Made by a program: the position numbers and the translations under genes. A stretch of DNA of 64,000 nt from Polaribacter porphyrae (lineage in GTDB: Bacteria; Bacteroidota; Bacteroidia; Flavobacteriales; Flavobacteriaceae): NCBI RefSeq assembly GCF_002954685.1, contig NZ_MSCN01000001.1:3029554-3093553 (forward strand), given 5' to 3'. Below are positions 26,154 through 34,195 of this stretch, in pieces. The notes under the pieces are model-generated. The model made no database searches. It worked only from the letters and a program-made list of their open reading frames with translations, and was not told where the DNA came from. Each line of letters opens with the position of its first letter. Positions within the stretch are counted from its first letter, which is position 1.

Positions 26154-27492
26154 AATCACAAATGAATTTCTAGAAAATCTTACCGAGCTTATTAGTACTA
26201 ACAATGAAAGTGCCATTACTACATTGTTTAAAGAAGTACACTTTGCAGATGTTGCAGAGGTTTTAGACGAAGTAAATTTCGAGGAAGCCATTTACATCAT
26301 TAAGCTTTTAGATAGTGAAAAAACATCAGAAATTCTTACAGAGTTAGAAGTTGATATTCGTGAAAAAATTCTTGAAAATTTATCAGCTAAAGAAATTGCA
26401 GAAGAAATTGAAGAAATGGATACTGATGATGCTGCAGACATTATTGGTGAACTTTCTGATGAACGTCAAAAACGTGTAATTAATGCATTAGAAGATGATG
26501 AGCTAGCTGCTGATATCAAAGAGCTTTTATCTTATGATGAAAATACTGCTGGTGCATTAATGGCAAAAGAATTGGTAAAAGTTTATGAAACTTGGACAGT
26601 AGCTGGTTGCATGCGAAGAATTAGAGGTCAGGCAAAAGACGTTACAAGAGTACATTCTATTTACGTGGTTGACAAAGAAGATAAGTTAGTTGGTAGGTTG
26701 TCTTTAAAAGATTTAATCATTGCAAAATCAGATCAACAGATTGCAGATATTTTAAAATCGAAAGTAGATTCTGTAAATGTAAATGAAGATGATGAAGAAG
26801 TTGCGAAAATTATGGCGAAATATGATTTAGAAGCTATACCAGTTGTAGATGATAATAAAGTGCTTTTAGGTAGAATTACTATTGATGACATCGTTGACGT
26901 ATTAAAAGATGAAGCTGAAAGAGATTATCAATTAGCAGCAGGTTTAACACAAGATGTAGATTCTGATGATAGTATTTTACAATTAACCAGAGCTCGTTTA
27001 CCATGGCTTTTTCTGGGTTTAGTTGGTGGTATAGGAGCATTTATTATTATGGAAGGCTTTCAAGGTGTTTTTACTAAATATGCATCATTATTCTTTTTTA
27101 CACCTCTAATTGCAGCAATGGCAGGTAACGTAGGTGTTCAATCTTCAGCTATTATAGTGCAAGGTTTAGCAAATGATGATGTAAAAGGGAGTATTAATAG
27201 CAGGTTGTTAAAAGAAATGCTTTTGGCAGCTTTAAATGGAATTATTTTAGCTCTATTCCTTTTTTTCTTTGTCTGGGCTTATGAAGGTAAAATTGATACA
27301 GCATTAGCAATTTCTACTTCGCTTGTAGCAGTAATTATTGTAGCTGGTTTAATAGGCACTTTTGTACCTTTATTTCTAAACAAAAGAGGTATTGATCCTG
27401 CAATAGCAACTGGACCTTTTATTACAACTTCTAATGATATTTTTGGAATTTTGATTTACTTCTTAATCGCTAAAATGATTTTAGGGATATAA
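26143..27492 (+). CDS. mgtE: Magnesium transporter MgtE
   Basis: The 449-residue protein has the N-terminal acidic superhelical domain (about 1-130, '[21 protein letters not shown]'), two CBS domains ('[23 protein letters not shown]', '[24 protein letters not shown]'), and a five-helix C-terminal channel domain. '[22 protein letters not shown]' carries the conserved selectivity residues. MgtE imports Mg2+, gated by Mg2+ binding to the cytosolic domains. It is translationally coupled to rsmA. Confidence 0.96.
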   Translation: MAFEITNEFLENLTELISTNNESAITTLFKEVHFADVAEVLDEVNFEEAIYIIKLLDSEKTSEILTELEVDIREKILENLSAKEIAEEIEEMDTDDAADIIGELSDERQKRVINALEDDELAADIKELLSYDENTAGALMAKELVKVYETWTVAGCMRRIRGQAKDVTRVHSIYVVDKEDKLVGRLSLKDLIIAKSDQQIADILKSKVDSVNVNEDDEEVAKIMAKYDLEAIPVVDDNKVLLGRITIDDIVDVLKDEAERDYQLAAGLTQDVDSDDSILQLTRARLPWLFLGLVGGIGAFIIMEGFQGVFTKYASLFFFTPLIAAMAGNVGVQSSAIIVQGLANDDVKGSINSRLLKEMLLAALNGIILALFLFFFVWAYEGKIDTALAISTSLVAVIIVAGLIGTFVPLFLNKRGIDPAIATGPFITTSNDIFGILIYFLIAKMILGI

Positions 27493-27525
27493 AAAAACCT
27501 TTCTGATTTTTTATCAAAAAGGTCT
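27491..27525. terminator. Terminator between mgtE and the response regulator
   Basis: ACCTTTcTGAT at 27497-27507 pairs with ATCAaAAAGGT at 27513-27523 with one mismatch. The seven A at 27491-27497 give a T-run on the minus strand, so it best serves the convergent response-regulator transcript, though it also follows mgtE directly. The rest of the gap to 27698 holds only pyrimidine-rich low-complexity sequence. Confidence 0.7.
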
Positions 27526-27698
27526 CTTCATATAATTGTGTGGGGGACATCAAATTCTTTTCATAGCAATTTTTCCCTACTTTTTCTTCTTACTTCTTCT
27601 TTTTCAGAAAAATTATATATCAAAAGTAAAGACTGTTCTAGGTTTAATAATGTAAAAAACCGAAAGATAAAATGTGGATTTCCGCAAAAAGATAAAAA

Positions 27699-28376
27699 CT
27701 AATCGATAATACCTAATTCTTTAGCTTTTAAAACCAAATCTGTGTTATTATTCGCATTTAAATCTGCTCTTAAATTACTTAATTTAGCTTCTATGGAACG
27801 TAACTTTAGTAAAGTTCCATCTGTTTTTTTAATGACTCCTACAAGATTAGAAATTTTTGCATGATTGGGTAGTTCTTTCAAAATTTGAATAGCAACGTCA
27901 TCCATTTGAATTTGAATGATATTTCTACGCATTATTTTTTGATGAATTTCATGCGTATAATAAAATTCATTTGCCAACATTTTTTTTACTGCAAATCCAA
28001 TTTCAGTAGCATCGCACTTACTCTTTAATAGATACGCATTAGGGTTTAAATTACTGATAACATTATATACTCTATTTGTTTCTGTATGCCCAGTAATCAC
28101 AGCAATTTTAAGATTAAATTCATTATTTTTAATGGCTTTAATCAGTTCTTCTCCACCATCAATTAAAGAATCTTCAGTGGTATTATCAAAGCTTAAATCT
28201 GTAAATAAAAGCTGAAAAGGGTTTGTTTTTAGACTGTTTTTTATAAGTTGAAAAGCTTTATCACAATCATTTGCAGTAACTATATCAAAATCACCAACTT
28301 CTTTCAAAGAGCATAAAATTCCTTGAATTACCAACTGATGATCATCAACTACTAAAATTCTTACTTTACTTTCCAT
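27699..28376 (-). CDS. Response regulator with degenerate LuxR-type output domain
   Basis: The 225-residue protein has a receiver domain (1-130): 'ILVVDDHQLVIQGI' with the acidic pair, phospho-acceptor Asp in 'LLFTDLSFD', Thr in 'VITGHT' and Lys in 'YLLKSK'. The C-terminal ~70 residues end 'LRSIEAKLSNLRADLNANN' and 'LVLKAKELGIID', resembling the end of a NarL/LuxR HTH. The canonical DNA-binding start is weak, so it may have diverged. It overlaps the kinase gene upstream by 11 nt, so the two form a coupled two-component pair. Confidence 0.88.
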   Translation of the reverse strand: MESKVRILVVDDHQLVIQGILCSLKEVGDFDIVTANDCDKAFQLIKNSLKTNPFQLLFTDLSFDNTTEDSLIDGGEELIKAIKNNEFNLKIAVITGHTETNRVYNVISNLNPNAYLLKSKCDATEIGFAVKKMLANEFYYTHEIHQKIMRRNIIQIQMDDVAIQILKELPNHAKISNLVGVIKKTDGTLLKLRSIEAKLSNLRADLNANNNTDLVLKAKELGIID

Positions 28377-30300
28377 TTTTGGGAATTCTAATTATTAATG
28401 TTGTTCCTTTATTTTCTTCGCTTTCAATCATAAAAATACCACTTATATCTTCAATTCTCTCTTTCATGTTTTTTAACCCTATACCACTTTTTTGTTTTTT
28501 TAGGTCAAAACCAATTCCATCATCTTTAATTTTTAATATGATTTCTTTTTTAGTCTCTGTAAAATCTAAAATAACAATTTTAGCATTTGCATATTTTTCA
28601 GCATTTTGGATACTCTCTCTAATCGATAAAAATAAAGTTCTTTTGATAGATTTATTAATGGTTGCCCAGTTTACAGTATTAATTCCATGAACTTTGATAC
28701 TAAAATTAGCATCAAAATAGTCTGACATTAAATTAACAATTTGATCTTTAAACGAAACTTCATCAAAAGAAACACTACTTAATTGGTGAGATAAATTTCT
28801 TACATTTTCTTTTACTCTATCTAATTCTTTAGATTCTTCAATCAAGTTATTTTGAGCTAACTTTTTATGCAAAACCCTAATATCTCCAGCAACTTCATCA
28901 TGTAAAGATTTAGCAATTTGTTGACGTTCTTTTTCGCGAGCTTCCACTTGTTTTAATTTAGATTCAAACAATAATTTTTTTCTTCTATTAGTTACAATTA
29001 CATATCCAAATGCTAATATCAATAAAAACCCAGAGGCTACTAGCCAACCTATAACTTTTTGTTGCTGTTCTTTTTCTAATTGTAACTCTTTTTTTTCATT
29101 CTCGGCTTTTAAAGAATTATTTTCTAATTCCTTTTTTTCAGTTTCATAGATAATTTTTGCAAATTGATCTTTTAAGTTTCTTTCACTTGTTAGTATACTA
29201 TCGTTTAGCTTAATAATTTTTCTTAAGTAAGATTTCCCTTTTTCTCCTTTTTCAATTTTTGAGAGATAGTTGTAGTTTTCTAAAATTCGTTTTGTATAGT
29301 TGGTTTTTTTTGCAGTTCTTACTCCCATTAATGCATAATTCTTTGCTTTTTTGTAGTTTTTTTGACTCAAATAATATTCAGCAAGAATAGAATAAGATGT
29401 TGTTAATCTTCTTGTATCATTAATACTTTTTCTATAATTATATGTTTTTAAAAATCCTTTTAGAGCTTCATTATATTTACCTATTTTAAAGTTATTATAA
29501 GCTATATTTTCTATTCCATTATAAAATCTAGTAGGACTTTTTTTCTTTATACTATCTTTAATTATTTTTAAATAATATTCATTAGATTTCTCATAAAATT
29601 TTTCTAGCTGATAGGTTGAAGCAGTATTATTATGGTAATCAATATAAACATTTAATAATTTTAAATCATTATTTAAGTATCCTATTTTGTATGATTTTAG
29701 ATAGTTTTGCCTTGCGTTATTATATCTACCCATTTTAGAAAGAATTAAACCTAAATTATTATAGCAATATGAAACATAACGATTAGGTTTTATAGGTTCT
29801 AAATAACGTAGAGCTTTAATAGAAGTAATTTCACTCCCAAGATAATCTTTCTCACGCTCTTGAATTCTAGCCATAGATAATAATCTTCTACCAACAGCTA
29901 AAGAGTCTTTTAAAAGAATTGAAATATTTTTAGATTTATGATAATAATAAAAACAACTATCTGTTACATATCTTTTTCTAAAATTTAATGCTTTATAATG
30001 ATAATATTTGGCAAGAGATAAAGAATCATAAAACCTTTTATAATTTCTTAATAAGTTAATTTCACTTTTTTTAAGATTTTTTAAATCATTTTTACGATAA
30101 CTTTCTATACCGTAGACAATATTTACCTCTCGTATTAATGAATCATTCTTTTTTTTATTAGCTATTCGTAGAGCTTTTTGAATAAGTGTAGAATCTTTAG
30201 TTTGTTTATATGCCTTTAATAAATTAGGTATACTGTCATCTTGTCCAAAAGAAAAGCTTTGGTTAATAATAAATAGTAAAATAAAAATTATTTTTTTCAT
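28366..30300 (-). CDS. TPR-containing sensor histidine kinase (HisKA_3 type)
   Basis: The 644-residue protein has a signal peptide 'IFILLFIINQSFSFGQDD', a long periplasmic TPR region (about 30-370, e.g. 'CYNNLGLILSKMGRYNNARQNYLKSY', 'IAYNNFKIGKYNEALKGFLKTY'), a coiled coil, one TM helix ('VIGWLVASGFLLILAFGYVIV'), H-box 'QQIAKSLHDEVAGDIRVLH' and HATPase blocks 'IRESIQNAEKYANAKI', 'IKDDGIGFDL' and 'GIGLKNMKERIEDI'. I choose ATG at 30300. A longer frame from TTG 30324 would read through the hairpin at 30302-30328. A tiny acidic peptide gene lies upstream and could be its signal (inference). Confidence 0.9.
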   Translation of the reverse strand: MKKIIFILLFIINQSFSFGQDDSIPNLLKAYKQTKDSTLIQKALRIANKKKNDSLIREVNIVYGIESYRKNDLKNLKKSEINLLRNYKRFYDSLSLAKYYHYKALNFRKRYVTDSCFYYYHKSKNISILLKDSLAVGRRLLSMARIQEREKDYLGSEITSIKALRYLEPIKPNRYVSYCYNNLGLILSKMGRYNNARQNYLKSYKIGYLNNDLKLLNVYIDYHNNTASTYQLEKFYEKSNEYYLKIIKDSIKKKSPTRFYNGIENIAYNNFKIGKYNEALKGFLKTYNYRKSINDTRRLTTSYSILAEYYLSQKNYKKAKNYALMGVRTAKKTNYTKRILENYNYLSKIEKGEKGKSYLRKIIKLNDSILTSERNLKDQFAKIIYETEKKELENNSLKAENEKKELQLEKEQQQKVIGWLVASGFLLILAFGYVIVTNRRKKLLFESKLKQVEAREKERQQIAKSLHDEVAGDIRVLHKKLAQNNLIEESKELDRVKENVRNLSHQLSSVSFDEVSFKDQIVNLMSDYFDANFSIKVHGINTVNWATINKSIKRTLFLSIRESIQNAEKYANAKIVILDFTETKKEIILKIKDDGIGFDLKKQKSGIGLKNMKERIEDISGIFMIESEENKGTTLIIRIPKNGK

Positions 30301-30301
30301 A

Positions 30302-30328
30302 TAAAAAACACCTTGATTTACCAAGGCG
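30302..30328 (-). terminator. Terminator-like hairpin between acidic peptide gene and kinase
   Basis: On the minus strand, CCTTG-gtaaat-CAAGG is followed by TGTTTTTTAT and then directly by the kinase ATG. The stem is short (5 bp plus one outer C-G pair) but the U-run is good. It could end most peptide transcripts and let a minority continue into the kinase, or it could regulate access to the kinase start. Confidence 0.55.
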
Positions 30329-30361
30329 TTAAGTTGTTATTTTGATGCAATTGACTCTTTA

Positions 30362-30472
30362 CTAATCCACATCTTCTCCATCTCCACCTTCATCTTCTCC
30401 ACCACCATCAAGCTCTCCATCTCCAGGATTTAAACTTTTAGCATACTCATCTAAATAAATTTCTTCTTTCAT
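30362..30472 (-). CDS. Small acidic Gly/Asp/Glu-rich peptide (36 residues) upstream of the two-component pair
   Basis: ATG (CAT at 30470-30472) to TAG (30362-30364). It begins 'MKEEIYLDEYAKSLNPGDG', followed by a tail made only of G, D, E, L and V ('GGGEDEGGDGEDVD'). There are no Cys and no hydrophobic segment, so it is not a classical secretion leader or membrane peptide. An A-rich stretch typical of Bacteroidota translation starts precedes the ATG. It lies 53 nt after the trmH-like stop and 61 nt before the kinase ATG, with the hairpin between. The regular codon-level Gly/acidic pattern supports real coding. Function is unknown. It may be a signal or precursor peptide for the TPR kinase (inference). 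Confidence 0.55.
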   Translation of the reverse strand: MKEEIYLDEYAKSLNPGDGELDGGGEDEGGDGEDVD

Positions 30473-30525
30473 TTTTTTAATTTTTAATGGTTAATATTTT
30501 AAAAATAATGATTTATAATGAAAAA

Positions 30526-31062
30526 TCAATCATTTTGATGCATTTTTTGAAACAAATCCCAAATAACAACACCTGTAGTCACAGAAATATTTAAAGAATG
30601 TTTGGTACCCAATTGCGGAATTTCAATACACAAATCAGAAACATTAACAACTTCTTGTTGTACGCCTTTTACTTCATTTCCCATCACAATTGCATATTTT
30701 GTGTTTTTCTCTGGATAAAAAATATCAAGTTTAGTAGAATTTTCTGCTTGCTCAATAGCTAAAACTTTTACATTTTCTGTTTTTAGTTTTTCAACTAAAG
30801 TCAAAGTATCTTCAGCATATTCCCACTCCACAGATTCTGTTGCACCCAAAGCTGTTTTATGAATATCTTTATTTGGTGGAGTTGCAGAAATGCCACACAA
30901 GTAGATTTTTTCTATCAAAAAAGCATCACTAGTTCTAAAAACAGAACCAATATTATTCAAGCTTCTAATGTTGTCTAAAACTACAATTATAGGTGTTTTT
31001 TTTGTGGCTTTAAATTCATCAACCGAAATTCTACCTAGCTCGTTATTTTTAAGTTTTCTCAT
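30526..31062 (-). CDS. TrmH/SpoU-family RNA 2'-O-methyltransferase
   Basis: The 178-residue SPOUT-fold protein has motif 1 'LDNIRSLNNIGSVFRTSDAF', motif 2 'YAIVMGNEVKGVQQEVV' and motif 3 'IEIPQLGTKHSLNISVTTGV' with the conserved N-S-L-N core. It uses AdoMet to methylate a ribose in tRNA or rRNA. It lacks an N-terminal substrate-binding domain, so it is a minimal single-domain member and its target is unknown. It is transcribed divergently from mutS across a heptad hairpin. Confidence 0.92.
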   Translation of the reverse strand: MRKLKNNELGRISVDEFKATKKTPIIVVLDNIRSLNNIGSVFRTSDAFLIEKIYLCGISATPPNKDIHKTALGATESVEWEYAEDTLTLVEKLKTENVKVLAIEQAENSTKLDIFYPEKNTKYAIVMGNEVKGVQQEVVNVSDLCIEIPQLGTKHSLNISVTTGVVIWDLFQKMHQND

Positions 31063-31066
31063 AATT

Positions 31067-31128
31067 CAGTTTTCAGTTAGCAGTATGCAGTTAGCAGTAA
31101 AAAACTGAATACTGAATACTGAATACTG
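31067..31128. repeat. Heptad-phased CAGT/ACTG hairpin repeat, copy 3
   Basis: The left arm has five CAGT units in exact 7-nt register (spacers ttt, tag, atg, tag). The loop is AAAAA-like. The right arm has four ACTG units in exact 7-nt register (spacer aat each time). It sits in the divergent promoter region between the trmH-like gene and mutS. Confidence 0.75.
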
Positions 31129-31174
31129 CCTACTTTTTGTAACTTCGCAAAACTAACTGAAAATTTCTAAAAAC

Positions 31175-33784
31175 TTGGCAAAATCAAAGGCGAAAAAGGT
31201 AACTCCTTTAATGAAACAATACAATGCCATCAAGACTAAATATCCTGATGCAATGTTGCTTTTTCGTGTGGGAGATTTCTACGAAACTTTTGGGGAAGAC
31301 GCTAAAAAAGCAGCACAAGTTTTAGGAATTACATTAACAAAAAGAGGTGCAGGTTCAGACTCGGAAACAGCCTTGGCTGGTTTTCCACATCATTCTTTAA
31401 ACACCTATTTACCAAAATTGGTAAAAGCTGGAATGCGTGTAGCAATTTGCGATCAGTTAGAAGACCCAAAAATGACCAAAACCATTGTAAAACGAGGTGT
31501 TACAGAATTGGTTACACCAGGAGTTTCTTTAAATGACGAAGTTTTACAAAGCAAAACCAACAACTTTTTAGCTGCTGTTCATTTTGATAAAAAACAACTC
31601 GGAATTTCATTTTTAGATGTTTCTACAGGCGAGTATTTGGTTGCACAAGGAAATGCAGAATACATAGACAAATTGTTGCAAAATTTTAATCCGAGTGAAG
31701 TTTTGGTTCAGAAACAAAACAAGCAACAATTTTTAGAGCTTTTTGAAAACAGATATTATACTTTTTATTTAGATGATTGGGTTTTTCAAAAAGAATATGC
31801 AAACGAAACTTTACACAATCATTTTGAGGTTAAAAGCTTAAAAGGTTTTGGAATTCAAGATGTAAAAAACGGAATTATTGCTGCTGGAACAGTGTTGTAT
31901 TATTTATCAGAAACGCAGCACAATCAGCTAAAACACATTCAGCAAATTAGCAGAATTGCAGAAGACAATTATGTTTGGATGGACAGGTTTACAGTCCGAA
32001 ATTTAGAGTTGTACAATCCGAATTCTGTAAATGCAGTAACGCTTTTAGATGTTATTGATAAAACCATTTCACCTATGGGTGGAAGACTTTTAAAACGTTG
32101 GTTGGCATTACCTTTAAAGAATATTGAGGAGATAAAAAATCGTCACGAACTAGTTAAATTTTTTATCAATTCTAATGATTTTTCTAAAACTGTAACTTAT
32201 CAACTTAAACAAATTTCAGATTTAGAAAGACTCATTTCTAAAGTAGCAACAGGTAAAGCTTCACCTAGAGAAATTGTGTTGTTAAAAGATTCTTTAAAAG
32301 CTATTTTACCTATAAAATCAGCATCAGAAAAAAGTAAAAATAAAGCTGTTCAAAATTTAGGAAAACAACTCCATTCTTGTGAGGTTTTAATTGATAAAAT
32401 TTCTGAAACTTTATTTGATAATGCTCCAGTAAACATCAACAAAGGAAATGCAATTGCCAATAATGTACATCAAGAATTAGATGATTTGCGTGCGATTTCT
32501 AACTCTGGAAAACAGTATTTAGATGATATGTTGGCTCGCGAAACTGAAGCCACAGGAATTACAAGTCTAAAAATCGCTTTCAATAACGTTTTTGGGTATT
32601 ATATTGAAGTTAGAAATACACATAAAGATAAAGTTCCTGAACAATGGATCAGAAAACAAACCTTGGTTTCTGCTGAAAGATACATTACTGAAGAACTGAA
32701 AGAATACGAAACCAAAATTCTTGGAGCTGAAGAAAAAATTGCCAAATTAGAACAAGAAATTTTTTCTAAATTATTGCAATATATCATTCAGTTTGTTGAT
32801 ATTGTTCAAGAAAATGCACAAATTATTGCAAAAATTGATTGTTTACTATCATTTTCTGTTATAGCTGTTGATAATAATTATGTGTGTCCAATTATGGATG
32901 AAAGCACAGATTTAGACATCAAAAACGGACGTCATCCTGTTATTGAAAAACAACTTCCTATAGATCAAACCTATATTGCAAATGATGTTGTTTTAAACAG
33001 AAATCAGCAACAAATTATTATGATTACTGGACCCAATATGTCTGGTAAATCTGCCATTTTAAGACAAACTGCGCTTATAGTTTTGTTAGCGCAAATGGGA
33101 AGTTATGTACCAGCACAAAACGCTAAAATAGGTATAGTAGATAAGATTTTTACAAGAGTTGGTGCAAGTGATAATATTTCTATGGGCGAATCTACTTTTA
33201 TGGTAGAAATGAACGAAACAGCTTCTATTTTAAATAATATTTCTGAACGTAGTTTGGTGCTGTTAGATGAAATTGGACGTGGAACTTCAACTTATGATGG
33301 AATTTCGATTGCTTGGGCAATCTCTGAATTTTTGCACGAACATCCATCTAAAGCAAAAACGTTGTTTGCCACACATTATCACGAACTCAATGAAATGACA
33401 ACCACTTTTGAGCGCATTAAAAACTTTAATGTGTCTGTAAAAGAACTGGAAGACAATATTATTTTCTTGCGTAAATTGGTTTCTGGTGGCTCTAACCACA
33501 GTTTTGGAATTCACGTTGCAAAATTAGCAGGAATGCCAAACATGGTGATTCATAGAGCAAATAAAATTCTAAAAAAACTAGAAGAAAACAATAAAGATTA
33601 TGAAGTAAAAGATGTTTTAAAACAGACACAACATGAAGATTTACAATTAAGTTTTTTTAAATTGGATGACCCTTTGTTAGAAAATATTCGTGAAGAAATT
33701 TTAGCTACAAATATTGATACACTTACCCCAATCGAAGCTTTAATGAAATTGAATGAAATTAAACGAATGCTGATTAAAAATTAA
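31175..33784 (+). CDS. mutS: DNA mismatch repair protein MutS
   Basis: The 869-residue protein has a mismatch-binding N-terminal domain with the Phe-x-Glu wedge motif in 'LLFRVGDFYETFGEDA', connector and lever domains, and a C-terminal ABC-type ATPase: Walker A 'ITGPNMSGKSAILRQ', 'GASDNISMGESTFMVEM' signature, Walker B 'LVLLDEIGRGTSTYDG', and 'FATHYHELNEM'. It recognises mispairs and starts repair with MutL. The start is TTG at 31175 ('MAKSKAKK'), with no closer ATG. Confidence 0.98.
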   Translation: MAKSKAKKVTPLMKQYNAIKTKYPDAMLLFRVGDFYETFGEDAKKAAQVLGITLTKRGAGSDSETALAGFPHHSLNTYLPKLVKAGMRVAICDQLEDPKMTKTIVKRGVTELVTPGVSLNDEVLQSKTNNFLAAVHFDKKQLGISFLDVSTGEYLVAQGNAEYIDKLLQNFNPSEVLVQKQNKQQFLELFENRYYTFYLDDWVFQKEYANETLHNHFEVKSLKGFGIQDVKNGIIAAGTVLYYLSETQHNQLKHIQQISRIAEDNYVWMDRFTVRNLELYNPNSVNAVTLLDVIDKTISPMGGRLLKRWLALPLKNIEEIKNRHELVKFFINSNDFSKTVTYQLKQISDLERLISKVATGKASPREIVLLKDSLKAILPIKSASEKSKNKAVQNLGKQLHSCEVLIDKISETLFDNAPVNINKGNAIANNVHQELDDLRAISNSGKQYLDDMLARETEATGITSLKIAFNNVFGYYIEVRNTHKDKVPEQWIRKQTLVSAERYITEELKEYETKILGAEEKIAKLEQEIFSKLLQYIIQFVDIVQENAQIIAKIDCLLSFSVIAVDNNYVCPIMDESTDLDIKNGRHPVIEKQLPIDQTYIANDVVLNRNQQQIIMITGPNMSGKSAILRQTALIVLLAQMGSYVPAQNAKIGIVDKIFTRVGASDNISMGESTFMVEMNETASILNNISERSLVLLDEIGRGTSTYDGISIAWAISEFLHEHPSKAKTLFATHYHELNEMTTTFERIKNFNVSVKELEDNIIFLRKLVSGGSNHSFGIHVAKLAGMPNMVIHRANKILKKLEENNKDYEVKDVLKQTQHEDLQLSFFKLDDPLLENIREEILATNIDTLTPIEALMKLNEIKRMLIKN

Positions 33785-33817
33785 TTTTAAATTTTTAGGA
33801 TTAATTATTTAAAAGTA

Positions 33818-33848
33818 TTTGTCAAGTACACAAAACTTATTATATTTG
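33818..33848 (+). promoter_or_regulatory. Promoter of the tRNA-Gly/tRNA-Leu operon
   Basis: TTTG at 33818-33821, a 19-nt gap, then TATATTTG at 33841-33848. Both boxes match the Bacteroidota consensus exactly. The first tRNA starts 43 nt downstream. Confidence 0.85.
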
Positions 33849-33890
33849 CACCTCTCAAAATCACTTTTGAGAAAGTTCTTTAAAAAGACT

Positions 33891-33962
33891 GCGAAAGTAG
33901 CTCAGGGGTAGAGCATCACCTTGCCAAGGTGAGGGTCGCGGGTTCAAATCCCGTCTTTCGCT
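33891..33962 (+). tRNA. tRNA-Gly (GCC anticodon)
   Basis: The acceptor GCGAAAG pairs with CTTTCGC and the discriminator is T. The anticodon stem is TCACC/GGTGA around the loop TTGCCAA, giving anticodon GCC. The T-arm is 'GCGGGTTCAAATCCCGT'. CCA is not encoded. It shares a promoter with the tRNA-Leu 23 nt downstream. Confidence 0.96.
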
Positions 33963-33985
33963 CTATTTCCATAAAACATACCAAT

Positions 33986-34071
33986 GCTGAAGTGGTGGAA
34001 TTGGTAGACACGCTGGACTTAAAATCCAGTGAGCAGTAATGCTCGTATGGGTTCAAGTCCCATCTTCAGTA
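33986..34071 (+). tRNA. tRNA-Leu (UAA anticodon)
   Basis: An 86-nt class II tRNA. The acceptor GCTGAAG pairs with CTTCAGT (first pair G-U). The anticodon stem is CTGGA/TCCAG around a loop carrying TAA. There is a long variable arm (GAGCAGTAATGCTC), and the T-arm is 'TGGGTTCAAGTCCCA'. CCA is not encoded. Confidence 0.95.
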
Positions 34072-34072
34072 C

Positions 34073-34104
34073 AAAAACCGTAATTTAGTTGTTACGGTTT
34101 TTTT
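34073..34104 (+). terminator. Terminator of the tRNA operon
   Basis: AAAAACCGTAA pairs with TTACGGTTTTT across a 7-8 nt loop, followed by further T residues. It starts 2 nt after the tRNA-Leu discriminator base. Confidence 0.9.
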
Positions 34105-34134
34105 GTGAAGTAACTTTACTGATTTAATCTTAAC

Positions 34135-34172
34135 AAAAAAGGGCAACAACTATAATAATTGTTACCCTTTTT
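34135..34172 (-). terminator. Terminator of the TonB receptor/repeat-lipoprotein unit
   Basis: AAAAAAGGGCAACAA pairs with TTGTTACCCTTTTT (one mismatch), giving a T-run on the minus strand. It lies 24 nt beyond the stop of the lipoprotein gene. Confidence 0.85.
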
Positions 34173-34195
34173 ATTGTAATAAATAATTAAATTAT

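Noticed and set aside
27526..27698. Small gene or RNA in the gap between mgtE and the response regulator
   Set aside because: It has only pyrimidine-rich low-complexity sequence, no open frame with coding character, and no stable structure by eye beyond the terminator.
30301..30324. TTG start adding eight residues to the TPR kinase
   Set aside because: These codons are the hairpin and U-run. ATG 30300 gives a clean signal peptide directly.
31067..31128. Regularly spaced short repeats resembling a CRISPR array
   Set aside because: The units are 4 nt with 3-nt spacers and are arranged as two complementary halves. CRISPR repeats are 23-47 nt with 25-40 nt spacers, and no cas genes are present.
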